Shown here piece after piece: positions 27,517-37,768 of a DNA stretch of 64,000 nucleotides. The position numbers and the translations under genes are program-made. The stretch is taken from contig JALJCQ010000016.1 of assembly GCA_023091665.1 (NCBI GenBank), positions 1,612,001 to 1,676,000 on the forward strand, read 5' to 3'. Below the pieces are notes generated by a model. It searched no databases and had not been told where the DNA came from. It worked only from the letters and a program-made list of their open reading frames with translations. This DNA is from Pythium myriotylum (taxonomy: Eukaryota > Oomycota > Peronosporomycetes > Pythiales > Pythiaceae). Numbering within the stretch: position 1 is the first letter of the stretch; each line of letters begins with the position of its first letter.

Positions 27517-30084
27517 CTACGCCTTGGACGGTGCCGGCGCGACAGCCGTCGCACTGGCGGCCGCGGACGGCAGCGTGAGCGACTTGGCCATGGCCGGCTG
27601 CTGGTAGACGCCGTCGAGGAATTCAAACGTGTCGTTCTTGCGTTCGTCGTCCAAATCGGCGCAGCGGTCGTACGGGAGGAACTGCGAGGCCGCCGGGTAG
27701 TCACGCATCGTGTTGATGTACCAGTTGAACACAAACGTGCAGCCAGGCAGCGCGACGGCCGCAAGCAACTGTCCGACGCTCGCCGACTTGAGCGAGAGCA
27801 GACCGATAAGCGTGGCCTGTGCGATGTAGAGCGCGAAGACGATGAAAGAGTAGAGCGGCGGCCAGAAGGCGCCAGTCGAGTTGATCAGCGCCCACTTGGC
27901 ATCGAGCACGAAGAAGTAGTAGCGGCGGTAGACAACCTCGGCGCAGAGGAAGAACAGCAACCCGACGTACGCGACGATGGGGGCGATCGGCGCGAAGACG
28001 ATCACGAGAAGGAAGATGAGGAACTGCTGGGCGAGAGCGAAGGACGGATCCGAGTCCGGCTCGTAGTTGAGCGGGGTGAGTCCGAGCCACGGCTGGCGCT
28101 CGGGCACCTGCGCGTACGCTGGTGCGAGCAAGCGGTGGAGCGTGTCCTTGATCACGGGCACGACGCGCAGCCAGAGCAGCGGCAGCGACACGCAGATCTG
28201 GACGATGATGAACGTGACGAAGAGCATCGACTGACTCGCAATGCTGCTGCCGAGGAAGTAGAAAACGCGCTTGGGCTGGTCCACAAGCGCGAACAATTGC
28301 GCGATGATGGAGCCCGTGACGGCCGAGACGAAGAACATCTGGAAGACCTGGAAGTAGCAGAGCTTGTTGAACGTGCTGGCCTCGACCTCGGCGTTCGAGA
28401 GGTGGCCTTCGCGCGTCGCGAGCAGCTTGAAAATGACCTTGGCGAGCGCGTTCATGGACGAGAGCAGCAGCGGCGCGATTTGCTCAAGCGTCTTCTGGAC
28501 CCACGGGTAGTCCACGATGAGCGAGTCCACGAAATGGTACGTCAGCCGCAGCTTTTGCACGTTCGCGAGCGAGGTCACGAACGCCGTCGGGATCGTCCAG
28601 AAGAACACAATGAGGAACGTCACACTAGCCGAGATGAGTCGCCACGAGCTCAGCAGCTTGTGCGGCAGCCCAAAGTTCTCCCAGACGATGTCGCCCAGGT
28701 GCGGCGCCGCGCTGATGCGGAGCTTGACGGGGTTCTCGGTCTGCAGCAGTTGCTGGGCCGCCTGCGTCGCTCGCAGCGAGCGGAAGCCCACGAACGCGGC
28801 GCTGCGCATGATCGCCGTCTCGGAGCCGAGCGGCTTGCCGACCGCGCTCTCGACCAGCGCGAGCGCGCGGCCGGGCAGCTTTTGGTAGAGCGGGCGACTG
28901 CCTCGCACGCTGGCTGTCATGTCAGCCGCCGTGGAGCCCAGAAGGCGGGCACCTTCGCTCCCACGCGACGACACTGTCTTGGTCGGAGTGGTCTTGGCGT
29001 CCTGCAGATCGTCGAGCTCGTTTGCCGCGCTGATGTTGTGCAGCGAGGCGGTCGTGTCCACAGAGCCGTACGACGATGACTTGCCGTTGCTGCCCGTGAT
29101 CTGCTCCTCGCTCTGGCGTTGCTTGATGGCCGCGCGCTCGGCCTGCAGAGCCGCGTCGATCTTCTCGAGCTCTTGGCCGTAGTACTCGATCGCGTCGACT
29201 TTCTTGCCGCCGCAGCAGAGCCCGAAGACGCGGCGGTCGATCGTGATTTGCGGGCGGTGCACGTCGCTGCGGCCCGAGGACTCGACGTTGTGGAGCTGCG
29301 CGACCGCGGCGTCGAGTCGCACCTGCAGCTTGTGGCGCTGCTCGAGCAGCTTCTCGAGCACGCCGCACTCGACGCCGACGTAGACGCTGTGGACCGCGTC
29401 CGGGAAGAGGTAGTTCATGTACGCGAGCAAAGGCTGCGGGCGGCGCAGTCGGCGCGGCAGGTCGGTGACCACGACCGTGTACTGCTGCGGATCCTTGTGG
29501 CCGAGCACGGCGTGGCGCGTGCGCAAGTAGGCCTCGTACTCTCGGTCCACGAGCACCATGACGAGCAGACTGACCGCATAGGCCGTGCCAACGGCGAACG
29601 AAAGGCGCCAGCGACCGACCTTGTCGACGTTGGCGATCGAGTAGCGGTCGAACGAGTCCATGGCGCGCTGCGGCGCCGGCACGCCGTCGTCGTCGTCGTC
29701 GACGGGCAGCTCGCCGGCCGCGCCGGACGCGTAGAGCGGGAAGAGCAAGAGCGAGCAGAGCACGGCGAGCGCGGCGACTTTCTGGCTGAGCCGCACAAAG
29801 CGCAAGAAGACCCAGGCGTCGAGACCGCAGCGCTCGACAATGTCGCGGTCGTCGACCTTGAAGAGCATGGGCACCCAGCCGCCGACGTAGACGAGCAGCG
29901 GGAGCTCGCAGATGTGGCCCACGCGCTCGAAGATGGCGGCCGAGCGGCGGCGCAGCACCTCGAAGAGCAGCCACGCGGCCAGCAGCATGGGGAAGTAGAG
30001 AGAGACGCTCGTGCGCAGCACTTCGGCGCCCGAGGGCGGCGGCGTCGGCGCCGGCGCCGCGACGTCCACGGCCGGCGAGTCCAT
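27517..30084 (-). CDS. TMEM63/CSC1/OSCA-family cation channel, paralogue 2
   Basis: Single exon, 855 aa, from ATG 30084 (MDSPAVDV); upstream the frame extends only to a TTG. Same layout as paralogue 1: an N-terminal TM (TSVSLYFPMLLAAWLLFEVL), the segment DIVERCGLDAWVFLRFVRLSQ matching DELLERCGLDTLCYLRLLRLGQ, and a cytosolic domain beginning YTVVVTDLPRRLR. The 7-TM region holds FFWTIPTAFVTSLANVQKL, and a conserved C-terminal segment reads DDERKNDTFEFLDGVYQQPAM (FRFLDNVYRQPAM in paralogue 1). The two genes are clearly duplicates but well diverged and in opposite orientation. Predicted role: mechanosensitive or osmosensitive cation permeation. Divergent from the ABC transporter gene, with 738 bp between ATGs. 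Confidence 0.92.
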   Translation of the reverse strand: MDSPAVDVAAPAPTPPPSGAEVLRTSVSLYFPMLLAAWLLFEVLRRRSAAIFERVGHICELPLLVYVGGWVPMLFKVDDRDIVERCGLDAWVFLRFVRLSQKVAALAVLCSLLLFPLYASGAAGELPVDDDDDGVPAPQRAMDSFDRYSIANVDKVGRWRLSFAVGTAYAVSLLVMVLVDREYEAYLRTRHAVLGHKDPQQYTVVVTDLPRRLRRPQPLLAYMNYLFPDAVHSVYVGVECGVLEKLLEQRHKLQVRLDAAVAQLHNVESSGRSDVHRPQITIDRRVFGLCCGGKKVDAIEYYGQELEKIDAALQAERAAIKQRQSEEQITGSNGKSSSYGSVDTTASLHNISAANELDDLQDAKTTPTKTVSSRGSEGARLLGSTAADMTASVRGSRPLYQKLPGRALALVESAVGKPLGSETAIMRSAAFVGFRSLRATQAAQQLLQTENPVKLRISAAPHLGDIVWENFGLPHKLLSSWRLISASVTFLIVFFWTIPTAFVTSLANVQKLRLTYHFVDSLIVDYPWVQKTLEQIAPLLLSSMNALAKVIFKLLATREGHLSNAEVEASTFNKLCYFQVFQMFFVSAVTGSIIAQLFALVDQPKRVFYFLGSSIASQSMLFVTFIIVQICVSLPLLWLRVVPVIKDTLHRLLAPAYAQVPERQPWLGLTPLNYEPDSDPSFALAQQFLIFLLVIVFAPIAPIVAYVGLLFFLCAEVVYRRYYFFVLDAKWALINSTGAFWPPLYSFIVFALYIAQATLIGLLSLKSASVGQLLAAVALPGCTFVFNWYINTMRDYPAASQFLPYDRCADLDDERKNDTFEFLDGVYQQPAMAKSLTLPSAAASATAVAPAPSKA

Positions 30085-30822
30085 GGGCCACGACGAGAGC
30101 GGAAGTGGAGTGGACGGGAAGCTTCGGAAGTGAGCTCGTGAAGAGATCCAAGTCAACTTGCCTGCTGAGTTGCAACAAATCAGTTGTTACAAATGACCCC
30201 CCTATATAGTGGAAGCAAGTGAGGGCAGATTTGTAAATAGTTTCAAGTGGACTGGACAGGGAGCGAGCGAGCGAGGCGAGCCGAATGACGTAGACCTTGC
30301 CGGTGTGTGTCTGTGTGTCTCTCTACATGTTGCTTCATGAAGTGTTGTCGAGGGGGGAGCTCATGGGATGGAGTCGGTGTCGTGACGGCGAGGGATTGAT
30401 CGGACGGACGTCACGCCACCAGCTGACTGTTTACAACCACCAAGTATACACACGTCGCAGAGTTTTCGCGGGCTCCCGCAGCTGCGACTGACCACAAGAA
30501 AAGAAACAAAAACAAACCCAGAGCTCTCCCTCTCCCCCCATGATGGCGAGCTCTCGTCTGTGACGAGGCACTCCACGCGACCAGCGCAAGTGTAGCCATC
30601 TCCACAGCAACGCGTTCCCCTCCATTCCCCGACTCCAGACGTAGCTCCACGTAAGTACGCACTAAGTACGCACCTTCCATATTCCCCCCCTCACTGCTTG
30701 CGATTAGCCATCGAGCCCCCATGACTAATCGCCCTGGTCGATTAGTCATCTCTCCTCGTGACTGAGCGCCTCTTGCTGCATCTCCATCTCTCGCTCTCAC
30801 TCTCTCCATTTTCGCTCTCGCG
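30085..30822. promoter_or_regulatory. Divergent intergenic region
   Basis: 738 bp between the TMEM63 paralogue (-) and ABCB transporter (+) ATGs. It contains a GAGCGAGCGAGCGAG tract at about 30260-30276. A pyrimidine-rich leader carries CCATTTT (30806-30812), which fits the oomycete initiator consensus YCAYTYY, just upstream of the transporter ATG. No gene seen. Confidence 0.4.
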
Positions 30823-33800
30823 ATGGCCAAGCGAGACGACCACGCCGCCGCCTTCGTGGCGCTCGAGACGCCGCGCGCGTCGCAGATTCCGACCAAGGAG
30901 CCTTCCGAGCCGCCGTCATCGTCGCCCGCGAGGCTCGTGCCGCTCGCCAAGCTCTTCTCGTTCGCCGACACGACCGACAAGCTGCTCATGGCCGTCGGCA
31001 CGCTCGCGGCCTTCGCCGCCGGCATCTCGCAGCCCATCCAGATCGTGCTCATCGGCGACGTCATGAATGCGTTCCGCCCCAAAGATCTCCCCGGCCCGGC
31101 CAAGCTGCGCTCCAACGTCAACGGCGTCGCGCTCAACTTTGTCTACGTCGGGCTCGCGGTGCTCGTCGCGTGTTTCTTGCAAGTCGCGTGCTGGTCCATC
31201 ACGGCCTCGCGCCAGGCCAAGCGCGTGCGCGCGGCGTACGTGGCGTCGATTCTCAACAAGGAGATTGGCTGGTTCGACGTCAACGAGCCGCTGCAGCTCT
31301 CGACGCGCGTGGCCGACTCGACCGTCGTGATCCAGGAAGGCATGGGCCGCAAGGTCGGCGACGGACTCAACTTCTTGGCCATGGGCATCTCGGGCATCAT
31401 CATCGGCTTCATCAAGGGCTGGCAACTCTGTCTCGTGCTCATCGCGTTCTCGCCGTTGCTGGGCTTCACGGCGTTCTTCTTCATGCGCAAGCTCTCCGAG
31501 GCCACGCAGGTCGGTGTTGAATCTTACGCCAAGGCCGGTGCGATCGCGCAGGAGGCTCTCGGAAATGCTCGCACCGTGCACATGTTCAACGGCGTCCACT
31601 ACTTTGCAGACAAGTACGCGGCTGCACTCGAAGCGACAACCAAGGCCGGCATCCGCAAAGGTTTCGCCGTCGGCGCTGGCATCGGCGTCATGTATTTCGT
31701 GCTCTACTGCACATACGCGGCCAGCATGTACTACGGCGCGGTGCTCATCTCCAAGGACCAGCTCGACGGCCGCCGCTGCGACGGCGCCGGGTGCTACGAC
31801 GGCGGCAAGGTCATGACGGTCTTCTTCGCCGTCGTCATGGGCGCCATGGCGCTCGGCCAGTCGGGACCGAGTCTCCAGGCGGTCTTCGCAGCACGCACAG
31901 CGGCCTACGACGTCTTCCAAGTGATCGAGCGTCGCTCGCTGATCGACCCGACGGACGAGAGCGGCCGTCGTCTCGAGTCCGTGGCTGGCGGGATCGAAAT
32001 TCAGAACGTCACGTTCGCGTACCCGTCGCGACCTGAAGTGAACGTGTGCAGTGGGTACTCGCTGCGTATTGCAGCTGGCGAGACTGTGGCGCTCGTGGGG
32101 CCTAGCGGCAGTGGCAAGAGCACGATCGTGTCGCTGCTCGAGCGGTTCTACGACCCACAGCACGGCGTGGTCACGCTCGATGGCGTGGACGTGCGAGAGC
32201 TCAACGTCAAGTGGCTGCGCGAGCAGATCGGGTTGGTGGGCCAAGAGCCAGCGCTATTCGCGACGTCCATCATGGAGAACATTCGCCATGGGCGCCCGAG
32301 CGCGAGCGACGCCGAGGTGGTCGAGGCTGCCAAGATGGCCAACGCGTATGGCTTTATCAGTGAATTCCCGCAGGGTTTTGCAACCGACGTGGGCGAGCGC
32401 GGCACCCAGCTCTCCGGTGGCCAGAAGCAACGCATCGCTATCGCCCGTGCCATCATCAAGAACCCGCCGATCCTATTGCTGGACGAAGCGACGAGCGCGC
32501 TGGATACGGAGAGCGAGCGCGTGGTGCAGGATTCGCTCGACCGTTTACTGGCCGCGACCAAGCGTACGACCATCATCATCGCGCATCGATTGTCGACGAT
32601 CCAGAACGCGGACCGCATCGCTGTCCACCGTAACGGCATGATTGTCGAGCTGGGAACCCATAACGAGCTGATGCAGATCTCCAACGGACAGTACAAGGCT
32701 CTTGTGGAAGCGCAGAGCCATGCCGCCGACATCGAATCGAGTGGGTCTGTGAAGGAGACGAACGAGGAGGCCCTCGAAGGTCGCAAGAGCGGCGTGGAGA
32801 TCCTGTCCACGCCCAAGAACTTCAAGACAAGCCGCACGATCAGCCGCCACTCAGTCGGTGAGAAGGCTGTTGATATCGTGTCGGCCTCAGGAACCCATGA
32901 CACGACCACGGACTACGAAGTGCCTTTGTCGCGGGTCTGGAAGCTCGCCTCTGCGGACTGGAAGTTCATGGTGCTTGGTAGCGTCGGCGGCATCATCAGC
33001 TCCGCAGTCTTCCCGCTCTGGGGCGTGATTCTCACCAAGATCATGACGCTCTACTTCGAGCTTGACCGATCCGAGTCCAACATGAAGTCGGTCGCGCGCG
33101 AGTGGTCGCTCGGTATGGTTGGTCTCGGTGTGGTCTTCTGCGCGTCAATCACTGCACAGCACTACGGCTTCGGCGTCGCATCACAGAACCTCGTCGCACG
33201 TGTGCGTCAGCGAACTTTTAAGGCCATGCTCTCTCAGGAGATTGGATGGTTTGACCTTGAGGAGAACTCGTCCGGTGCATTAGTCGCTCGTCTTGCGACC
33301 GACTCAGCCACGCTCCACGCCGTCACGTCCGACACACTGAACCAGGGGCTCGTCAATATCACCACGCTGAGCATCGGTATGGCCATCGCGTTCTTCTACA
33401 GCTGGCAAATGACGCTCGTGAACCTGGCTGTGCTGCCGCTATTCGGTTTCACAGTCATGATCCAGACGCGCCAGTACGCTGGCACGATCAACAACCGCGA
33501 GAACAACAACGCGGACTTATCGGCAGGGTCCATTCTGACCGAAGCCATCGGATCCATTCGCACAGTCGCGTCCTTCAGCATGGAGAAGGTCGTGGGTTCG
33601 ACGTATATGAGCTTCGTCGACGTGTCCAAGAAGACGGACGTCAAGGTCGGCGTCGTCGGCGGACTCACGTTCGGCGTCGCGCAGGCGCTCATGTTCTTCA
33701 ACCTCGCGCTGCTCTTCTACATCGGTGGCAAGTTCGTGGCCGACGGCACCGTCGCCTTCAACGACATGTTCATGGTCATGCTCGTGCTGCTGCTCAGTTT

Positions 33801-34689
33801 GTTCCCGATCGGCATGGCCGCGCAGAACGCCTCCGACTCGACCAAGGCGAGAAAGGCGGCAAGCAGCGTGTTCAAGATCATGGACCGCACGCCGCAAATC
33901 GATCCGACATCGACTTCTGGAGCTGAGCTGCCCGAGGTGCGAGGCGAGCTCGAGTTCCGCGGCGTTGCGTTCGCGTACCCATCGCGACCTGACCAGCCTG
34001 TGTACCGTGACTACAACCTTCGAGTCGCGCCAGGTCAGACTGTGGCGCTCGTGGGTGCGAGTGGCAGTGGCAAGAGCACGGCGATCGCGTTGCTAGAGCG
34101 CTTCTACGATCCACTGGGAGGCAGCGTCGCGCTCGATGGCAAAGACTTGCGCACGCTTAAGCTGCCGTGGCTGCGCGAGCGCGTGTCGCTCGTGAGCCAG
34201 GAGCCTGTGCTCTTCGCTGGGACGATCGCCGAAAACATCGCGATGGGAAAACCAGGTGCTTCACGGGCCGAGATCGAGGATGCCGCACGAAAGGCCAATG
34301 CGTTCGCGTTCATCGCCAACTTCCCTCAGGGTTTTGACACGGACGTTGGCGACCGTGGCGCGCAGGTGTCGGGCGGCCAGAAGCAGCGCATCGCGATCGC
34401 ACGCGCAATCTTGCGCGACCCGGCTGTACTGCTGTTGGATGAGGCCACGAGTGCGCTGGACAATGAGAGCGAGCGCGTGGTGCAGGCATCGCTGGACGAG
34501 CTCGTGCAGCAGAAGCGGCGCACGACGGTGATCGTGGCGCATCGATTGTCGACGATCCGCGGCGCTGACCTCATCGCTGTGACTAAGGATGGCGCGATCG
34601 TGGAGCAGGGCACCCACGAGCAGCTCATGGAGATCGAGAGCGGCGTGTACCGAGCGCTCGTCGCACGACAGATGGCCACGCAGGCGTAG
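30823..34689 (+). CDS. Full-size ABCB/MDR (P-glycoprotein-type) transporter
   Basis: Single exon, 1288 aa, TMD-NBD-TMD-NBD. Known family role: ATP-driven export of hydrophobic compounds across the plasma membrane, or vacuolar sequestration. NBD1: Walker A GPSGSGKST at about residues 425-433, signature LSGGQKQR about 529, Walker B ILLLDEATS about 549, H-loop IIIAHRLST. NBD2: Walker A GASGSGKST about 1077, signature VSGGQKQR about 1181, Walker B VLLLDEATS about 1202, IVAHRLST. Both sites look catalytically complete. Each TMD has about six hydrophobic helices. The 3' end of this gene has been copied in inverted orientation to 40375-40660, with an internal deletion. Confidence 0.96.
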   Translation: MAKRDDHAAAFVALETPRASQIPTKEPSEPPSSSPARLVPLAKLFSFADTTDKLLMAVGTLAAFAAGISQPIQIVLIGDVMNAFRPKDLPGPAKLRSNVNGVALNFVYVGLAVLVACFLQVACWSITASRQAKRVRAAYVASILNKEIGWFDVNEPLQLSTRVADSTVVIQEGMGRKVGDGLNFLAMGISGIIIGFIKGWQLCLVLIAFSPLLGFTAFFFMRKLSEATQVGVESYAKAGAIAQEALGNARTVHMFNGVHYFADKYAAALEATTKAGIRKGFAVGAGIGVMYFVLYCTYAASMYYGAVLISKDQLDGRRCDGAGCYDGGKVMTVFFAVVMGAMALGQSGPSLQAVFAARTAAYDVFQVIERRSLIDPTDESGRRLESVAGGIEIQNVTFAYPSRPEVNVCSGYSLRIAAGETVALVGPSGSGKSTIVSLLERFYDPQHGVVTLDGVDVRELNVKWLREQIGLVGQEPALFATSIMENIRHGRPSASDAEVVEAAKMANAYGFISEFPQGFATDVGERGTQLSGGQKQRIAIARAIIKNPPILLLDEATSALDTESERVVQDSLDRLLAATKRTTIIIAHRLSTIQNADRIAVHRNGMIVELGTHNELMQISNGQYKALVEAQSHAADIESSGSVKETNEEALEGRKSGVEILSTPKNFKTSRTISRHSVGEKAVDIVSASGTHDTTTDYEVPLSRVWKLASADWKFMVLGSVGGIISSAVFPLWGVILTKIMTLYFELDRSESNMKSVAREWSLGMVGLGVVFCASITAQHYGFGVASQNLVARVRQRTFKAMLSQEIGWFDLEENSSGALVARLATDSATLHAVTSDTLNQGLVNITTLSIGMAIAFFYSWQMTLVNLAVLPLFGFTVMIQTRQYAGTINNRENNNADLSAGSILTEAIGSIRTVASFSMEKVVGSTYMSFVDVSKKTDVKVGVVGGLTFGVAQALMFFNLALLFYIGGKFVADGTVAFNDMFMVMLVLLLSLFPIGMAAQNASDSTKARKAASSVFKIMDRTPQIDPTSTSGAELPEVRGELEFRGVAFAYPSRPDQPVYRDYNLRVAPGQTVALVGASGSGKSTAIALLERFYDPLGGSVALDGKDLRTLKLPWLRERVSLVSQEPVLFAGTIAENIAMGKPGASRAEIEDAARKANAFAFIANFPQGFDTDVGDRGAQVSGGQKQRIAIARAILRDPAVLLLDEATSALDNESERVVQASLDELVQQKRRTTVIVAHRLSTIRGADLIAVTKDGAIVEQGTHEQLMEIESGVYRALVARQMATQA

Positions 34690-35145
34690 AGCTACGATAT
34701 TGATAAGGACAATGTGTATTTTGTGTTGATGAAGATCGGCTAGTCCTCGGCTCTTTCCTCTTCAATTGCCCGATGGAATCGCATACGCTTCCAAGATCAA
34801 CCCAACACCAGCGTGGTTTGAGAAGGCGAGCAAGTCGCTGATCGGAGGCGTGGAATGAAGCCAAATCAAAGATCCGAGGTTTGTGTCTGAGACAACGGTC
34901 TCACATCCATTTCACGAGGTCGGGTGCGTGCCCATCCCCAGCGAGGAGACATCTGAACATCCAGCGCGATCCGAAGCGTGTCCATACTGTAATCACCGAT
35001 GGTACGTGCTGTCAACAATGAATCAGAGACCCCCCGCATTCAAAAAGAAACAACGATTGAAACACAAAAGGTCAGCTTTGTTGAGGTCTCCAATAAAGAC
35101 CATTCACGCGTTGCTTCTTTCTGATTACGAGCTCGTAGCTGGTAT
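34690..35145. other. ABCB 3' flank to A1 stop, no gene
   Basis: Non-coding sequence between the ABCB stop and the convergent A1 gene. It is part of the inverted duplication, and the LINE target sequence is present here uninterrupted at 34781-34794. No further feature seen. Confidence 0.6.
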
Positions 35146-35646
35146 CTAGTCAAACGACTTGGCGAGCGTGGCCAGCGCCTGCTCGGTCATCTCCTTCGGG
35201 TCGGGGCTGCCGGTCGGCGGCGGTGGCGCATTCGCAGCGAGTGTGATCTTCATGGACCAGACGATCTCGGTGCCGTTGGCCGCCGGCATGAAGCGCACGA
35301 TCGAGATGTGGTCCTCGACAGGCGCGGGTCCGAACTCGATCATCTTGTAGAGGATGGTGGCGACGGCACCAGGTGCGTCGGTCGGGACTCCGGCGGCTTC
35401 GATGCGCTCTTTGACACCAATCTCGGTGATCAAACGCTCGTTGCCCACGTGCCCACGTCCGGAGCCGGCGGTGACCTCCTCAGCCTTGGGCATGAACCAG
35501 AGTTGCTTGAACCACGCGTCGAACGTGTCGCCGACGGAGGCGTTGACATGCTGCTTGAAGGTGATTTCTTTGCCGGTGTTGTCATCGTAGGTCTTGGCAG
35601 AGGCCGCGTCGATGTAGGAGAGTCCGTCTGGGAGTGCGAATGCCAT
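35146..35646 (-). CDS. SRPBCC-family (polyketide-cyclase-2-like) protein, type A, copy A1
   Basis: Intronless, 166 aa. The family is called from overall pattern. A first strand/helix reads HVNASVGDTFDAWFKQLWF; then comes the glycine loop AGSGRGHVGNERL; next the strand VATILYKMIEFG; then DHISIVRFMPA-NGTEIVWSMKITL (the R-x-x-P-x-x-x-GTE-x-x-W signature of Polyketide_cyc2-type domains); and a C-terminal helix EMTEQALATLAKSFD. Members bind hydrophobic ligands in a helix-grip fold; the ligand and function here are unknown. No signal peptide or TM, so probably cytosolic. Head-to-head with the identical copy A2. Type A differs from type C at scattered positions, e.g. LSYIDAA vs LFYIDAA. Confidence 0.85.
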   Translation of the reverse strand: MAFALPDGLSYIDAASAKTYDDNTGKEITFKQHVNASVGDTFDAWFKQLWFMPKAEEVTAGSGRGHVGNERLITEIGVKERIEAAGVPTDAPGAVATILYKMIEFGPAPVEDHISIVRFMPAANGTEIVWSMKITLAANAPPPPTGSPDPKEMTEQALATLAKSFD

Positions 35647-37267
35647 GGTGATGTTGGTGGAGAAGGTGGAGGAGGTGGTGGTGTTTGTGGATGGTGGTGA
35701 ATTGGTGAATGCGAGATGAGATGGAGGAGGCCGGAGATTGGCGTCGGATCAATAGGTGGAAGGGAGGAGCATGAGCATGAGCACGAGCACACGAGCATGA
35801 GCAGTGGGTGCTGGTGTGTGCGGTGCTCGAGTGCGACGGGAGAGGGAGTGTGCTTACAGCGGACGTTTACTGTTATGGATCAAGAAGATCCATACTAGTA
35901 AACACGAGCACCGCATGCGTGGGTGTGTATAGCCAGGCGTCGCGGAGACGGAGGTCCTGTCTTGCTTCCGATCCAAAGAGTCTGTGGACCCTGTCTGTGG
36001 ACTCCTTTCCTGATTCTGGAGCTCCCGGCCGATAAAAATACACATAAAACAAATAACCGCTAGCATCCGATCATGATTTTTTAAAGAAGTGATAGATGTT
36101 GCATTGTGTTTGTCTTAAAGAAATAATGGCGTCTCAATACAGATGACTTGAAGTGTTGCGCTCAAGCGCGGGAATAGTGTATTACGTTCAGCAACCCGAT
36201 CCTCTGTCTGCATAATAAAAGCCAGTCTTTTTTGAGACTGGCAGTTGTGTCGGAGACAATCTGTCGTGAGACAGTTTAAGTCTGGATATGATCGCGGATT
36301 CGCCCCTAAAGAGATCTGTGGAATGGACTATACTGCTATTCCCACAGGATCAGTAGAGGCCGAAATCGTGTTGAGATTCTTGAGATTCAGGGTGGATGGG
36401 AGCTCTTAGAGAGCTCCCACGCTGTAACTGAGACTGGCAGATGTACTCTTTCGCGGAAATAGAGTGTTGACTTGGACTTCTGGTAGAAATCTGGTTAAGC
36501 TAGGCCGACGAGAAGGTCGACTTCTGTACGTCGCGGTTCGAATCTCATGATATCTATTTAAGGGCCCAATGGACCTGATTGCTGACGAATCCATCGGAGA
36601 AGTGGCACCAATTGTTCTTGTTGACAAATAGCTTGCGGGCAGGTGGAATGACACTACAAGAGCAAACCGAGCGGGTTTTTAACTTGAAGATGAAGATGAC
36701 GATCCAACCATGCGGGCAATAGTCTTGTCACTTCCACATGATTTCGGTTGGAACGGATCGGAAATCATGCCTGGACTGATTCCGAAACTGTCTCACAAAG
36801 AATTATCTCCGAGACAATCTGTCAGTCGGTGTTGAAACTCCGATTATACAGTTGATTCAGCAGGAGAAAGATCGCGTTCGAGAGGACACAGCAATCGTAT
36901 GCGCCAGGTCTGCCACAATCGACGAGCTCTTACCCTCGAGGCCCTCGTCGTGGACGGGACCGCTGTCTCTGCGGCGCCTGGCTATACACACCCACGCATG
37001 CGGTGCTCGTGTTTACTAGTATGGATCTTCTTGATCCATAACAGTAAACGTCCGCTGTAAGCACACTCCCTCTCCCGTCGCACTCGAGCACCGCACACAC
37101 CAGCACCCACTGCTCATGCTCGTGTGCTCGTGCTCATGCTCATGCTCCTCCCTTCCACCTATTGATCCGACGCCAATCTCCGGCCTCCTCCATCTCATCT
37201 CGCATTCACCAATTCACCACCATCCACAAACACCACCACCTCCTCCACCTTCTCCACCAACATCACC
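35647..37267. promoter_or_regulatory. Head-to-head spacer between A1 and A2
   Basis: 1,621 bp. The outer ~290 bp on each side (to 35939 and from 36975) are inverted copies and carry the CA/CT-rich leaders. The middle is single-copy and AT-richer. Three landmarks occur in the same order as in the type C spacers: CCAGGCGTCGC (35933), GCGCTCAAGCGCG (36158-36170) and GAGACAGTTT followed by TCTGG.xATGAT (36268 on). A tRNA B-box-like GGTTCGAATC lies at 36535-36544, but no foldable tRNA surrounds it. Confidence 0.5.
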
Positions 37268-37768
37268 ATGGCATTCGCACTCCCAGACGGACTCTCCTAC
37301 ATCGACGCGGCCTCTGCCAAGACCTACGATGACAACACCGGCAAAGAAATCACCTTCAAGCAGCATGTCAACGCCTCCGTCGGCGACACGTTCGACGCGT
37401 GGTTCAAGCAACTCTGGTTCATGCCCAAGGCTGAGGAGGTCACCGCCGGCTCCGGACGTGGGCACGTGGGCAACGAGCGTTTGATCACCGAGATTGGTGT
37501 CAAAGAGCGCATCGAAGCCGCCGGAGTCCCGACCGACGCACCTGGTGCCGTCGCCACCATCCTCTACAAGATGATCGAGTTCGGACCCGCGCCTGTCGAG
37601 GACCACATCTCGATCGTGCGCTTCATGCCGGCGGCCAACGGCACCGAGATCGTCTGGTCCATGAAGATCACACTCGCTGCGAATGCGCCACCGCCGCCGA
37701 CCGGCAGCCCCGACCCGAAGGAGATGACCGAGCAGGCGCTGGCCACGCTCGCCAAGTCGTTTGACTAG
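37268..37768 (+). CDS. SRPBCC-family protein, type A, copy A2
   Basis: 166 aa, identical in protein sequence to A1 and divergently oriented to it. The leader is a CCACC/CAACA-rich pyrimidine-purine-poor tract, as in A1. Downstream lies the rest of the inverted arm, then the truncated LINE. Both copies are intact, so there is no sign that one has decayed since duplication. Confidence 0.85.
   Translation: MAFALPDGLSYIDAASAKTYDDNTGKEITFKQHVNASVGDTFDAWFKQLWFMPKAEEVTAGSGRGHVGNERLITEIGVKERIEAAGVPTDAPGAVATILYKMIEFGPAPVEDHISIVRFMPAANGTEIVWSMKITLAANAPPPPTGSPDPKEMTEQALATLAKSFD

Larger units (their letters stand above)
34366..35939 (+). repeat. Inverted duplication, arm 1 (ABCB 3' end through A1 promoter)
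   Basis: The sequence from the ABCB signature motif (about 34366) through its 3' flank and gene A1 to 35939 is repeated in reverse at 36975-38133 plus 40375-40660. Within the A part, coordinate x pairs with 72914 minus x. I saw only isolated differences (e.g. near 34955 and 35133). The mate is interrupted by a LINE and lacks 132 bp of ABCB. Confidence 0.9.

Noticed and set aside
36465..36547. Candidate tRNA at a GGTTCGAATC box in the A spacer
   Set aside because: Only the T-loop-like sequence is present; the flanking bases do not pair as a T stem and no acceptor stem is found.
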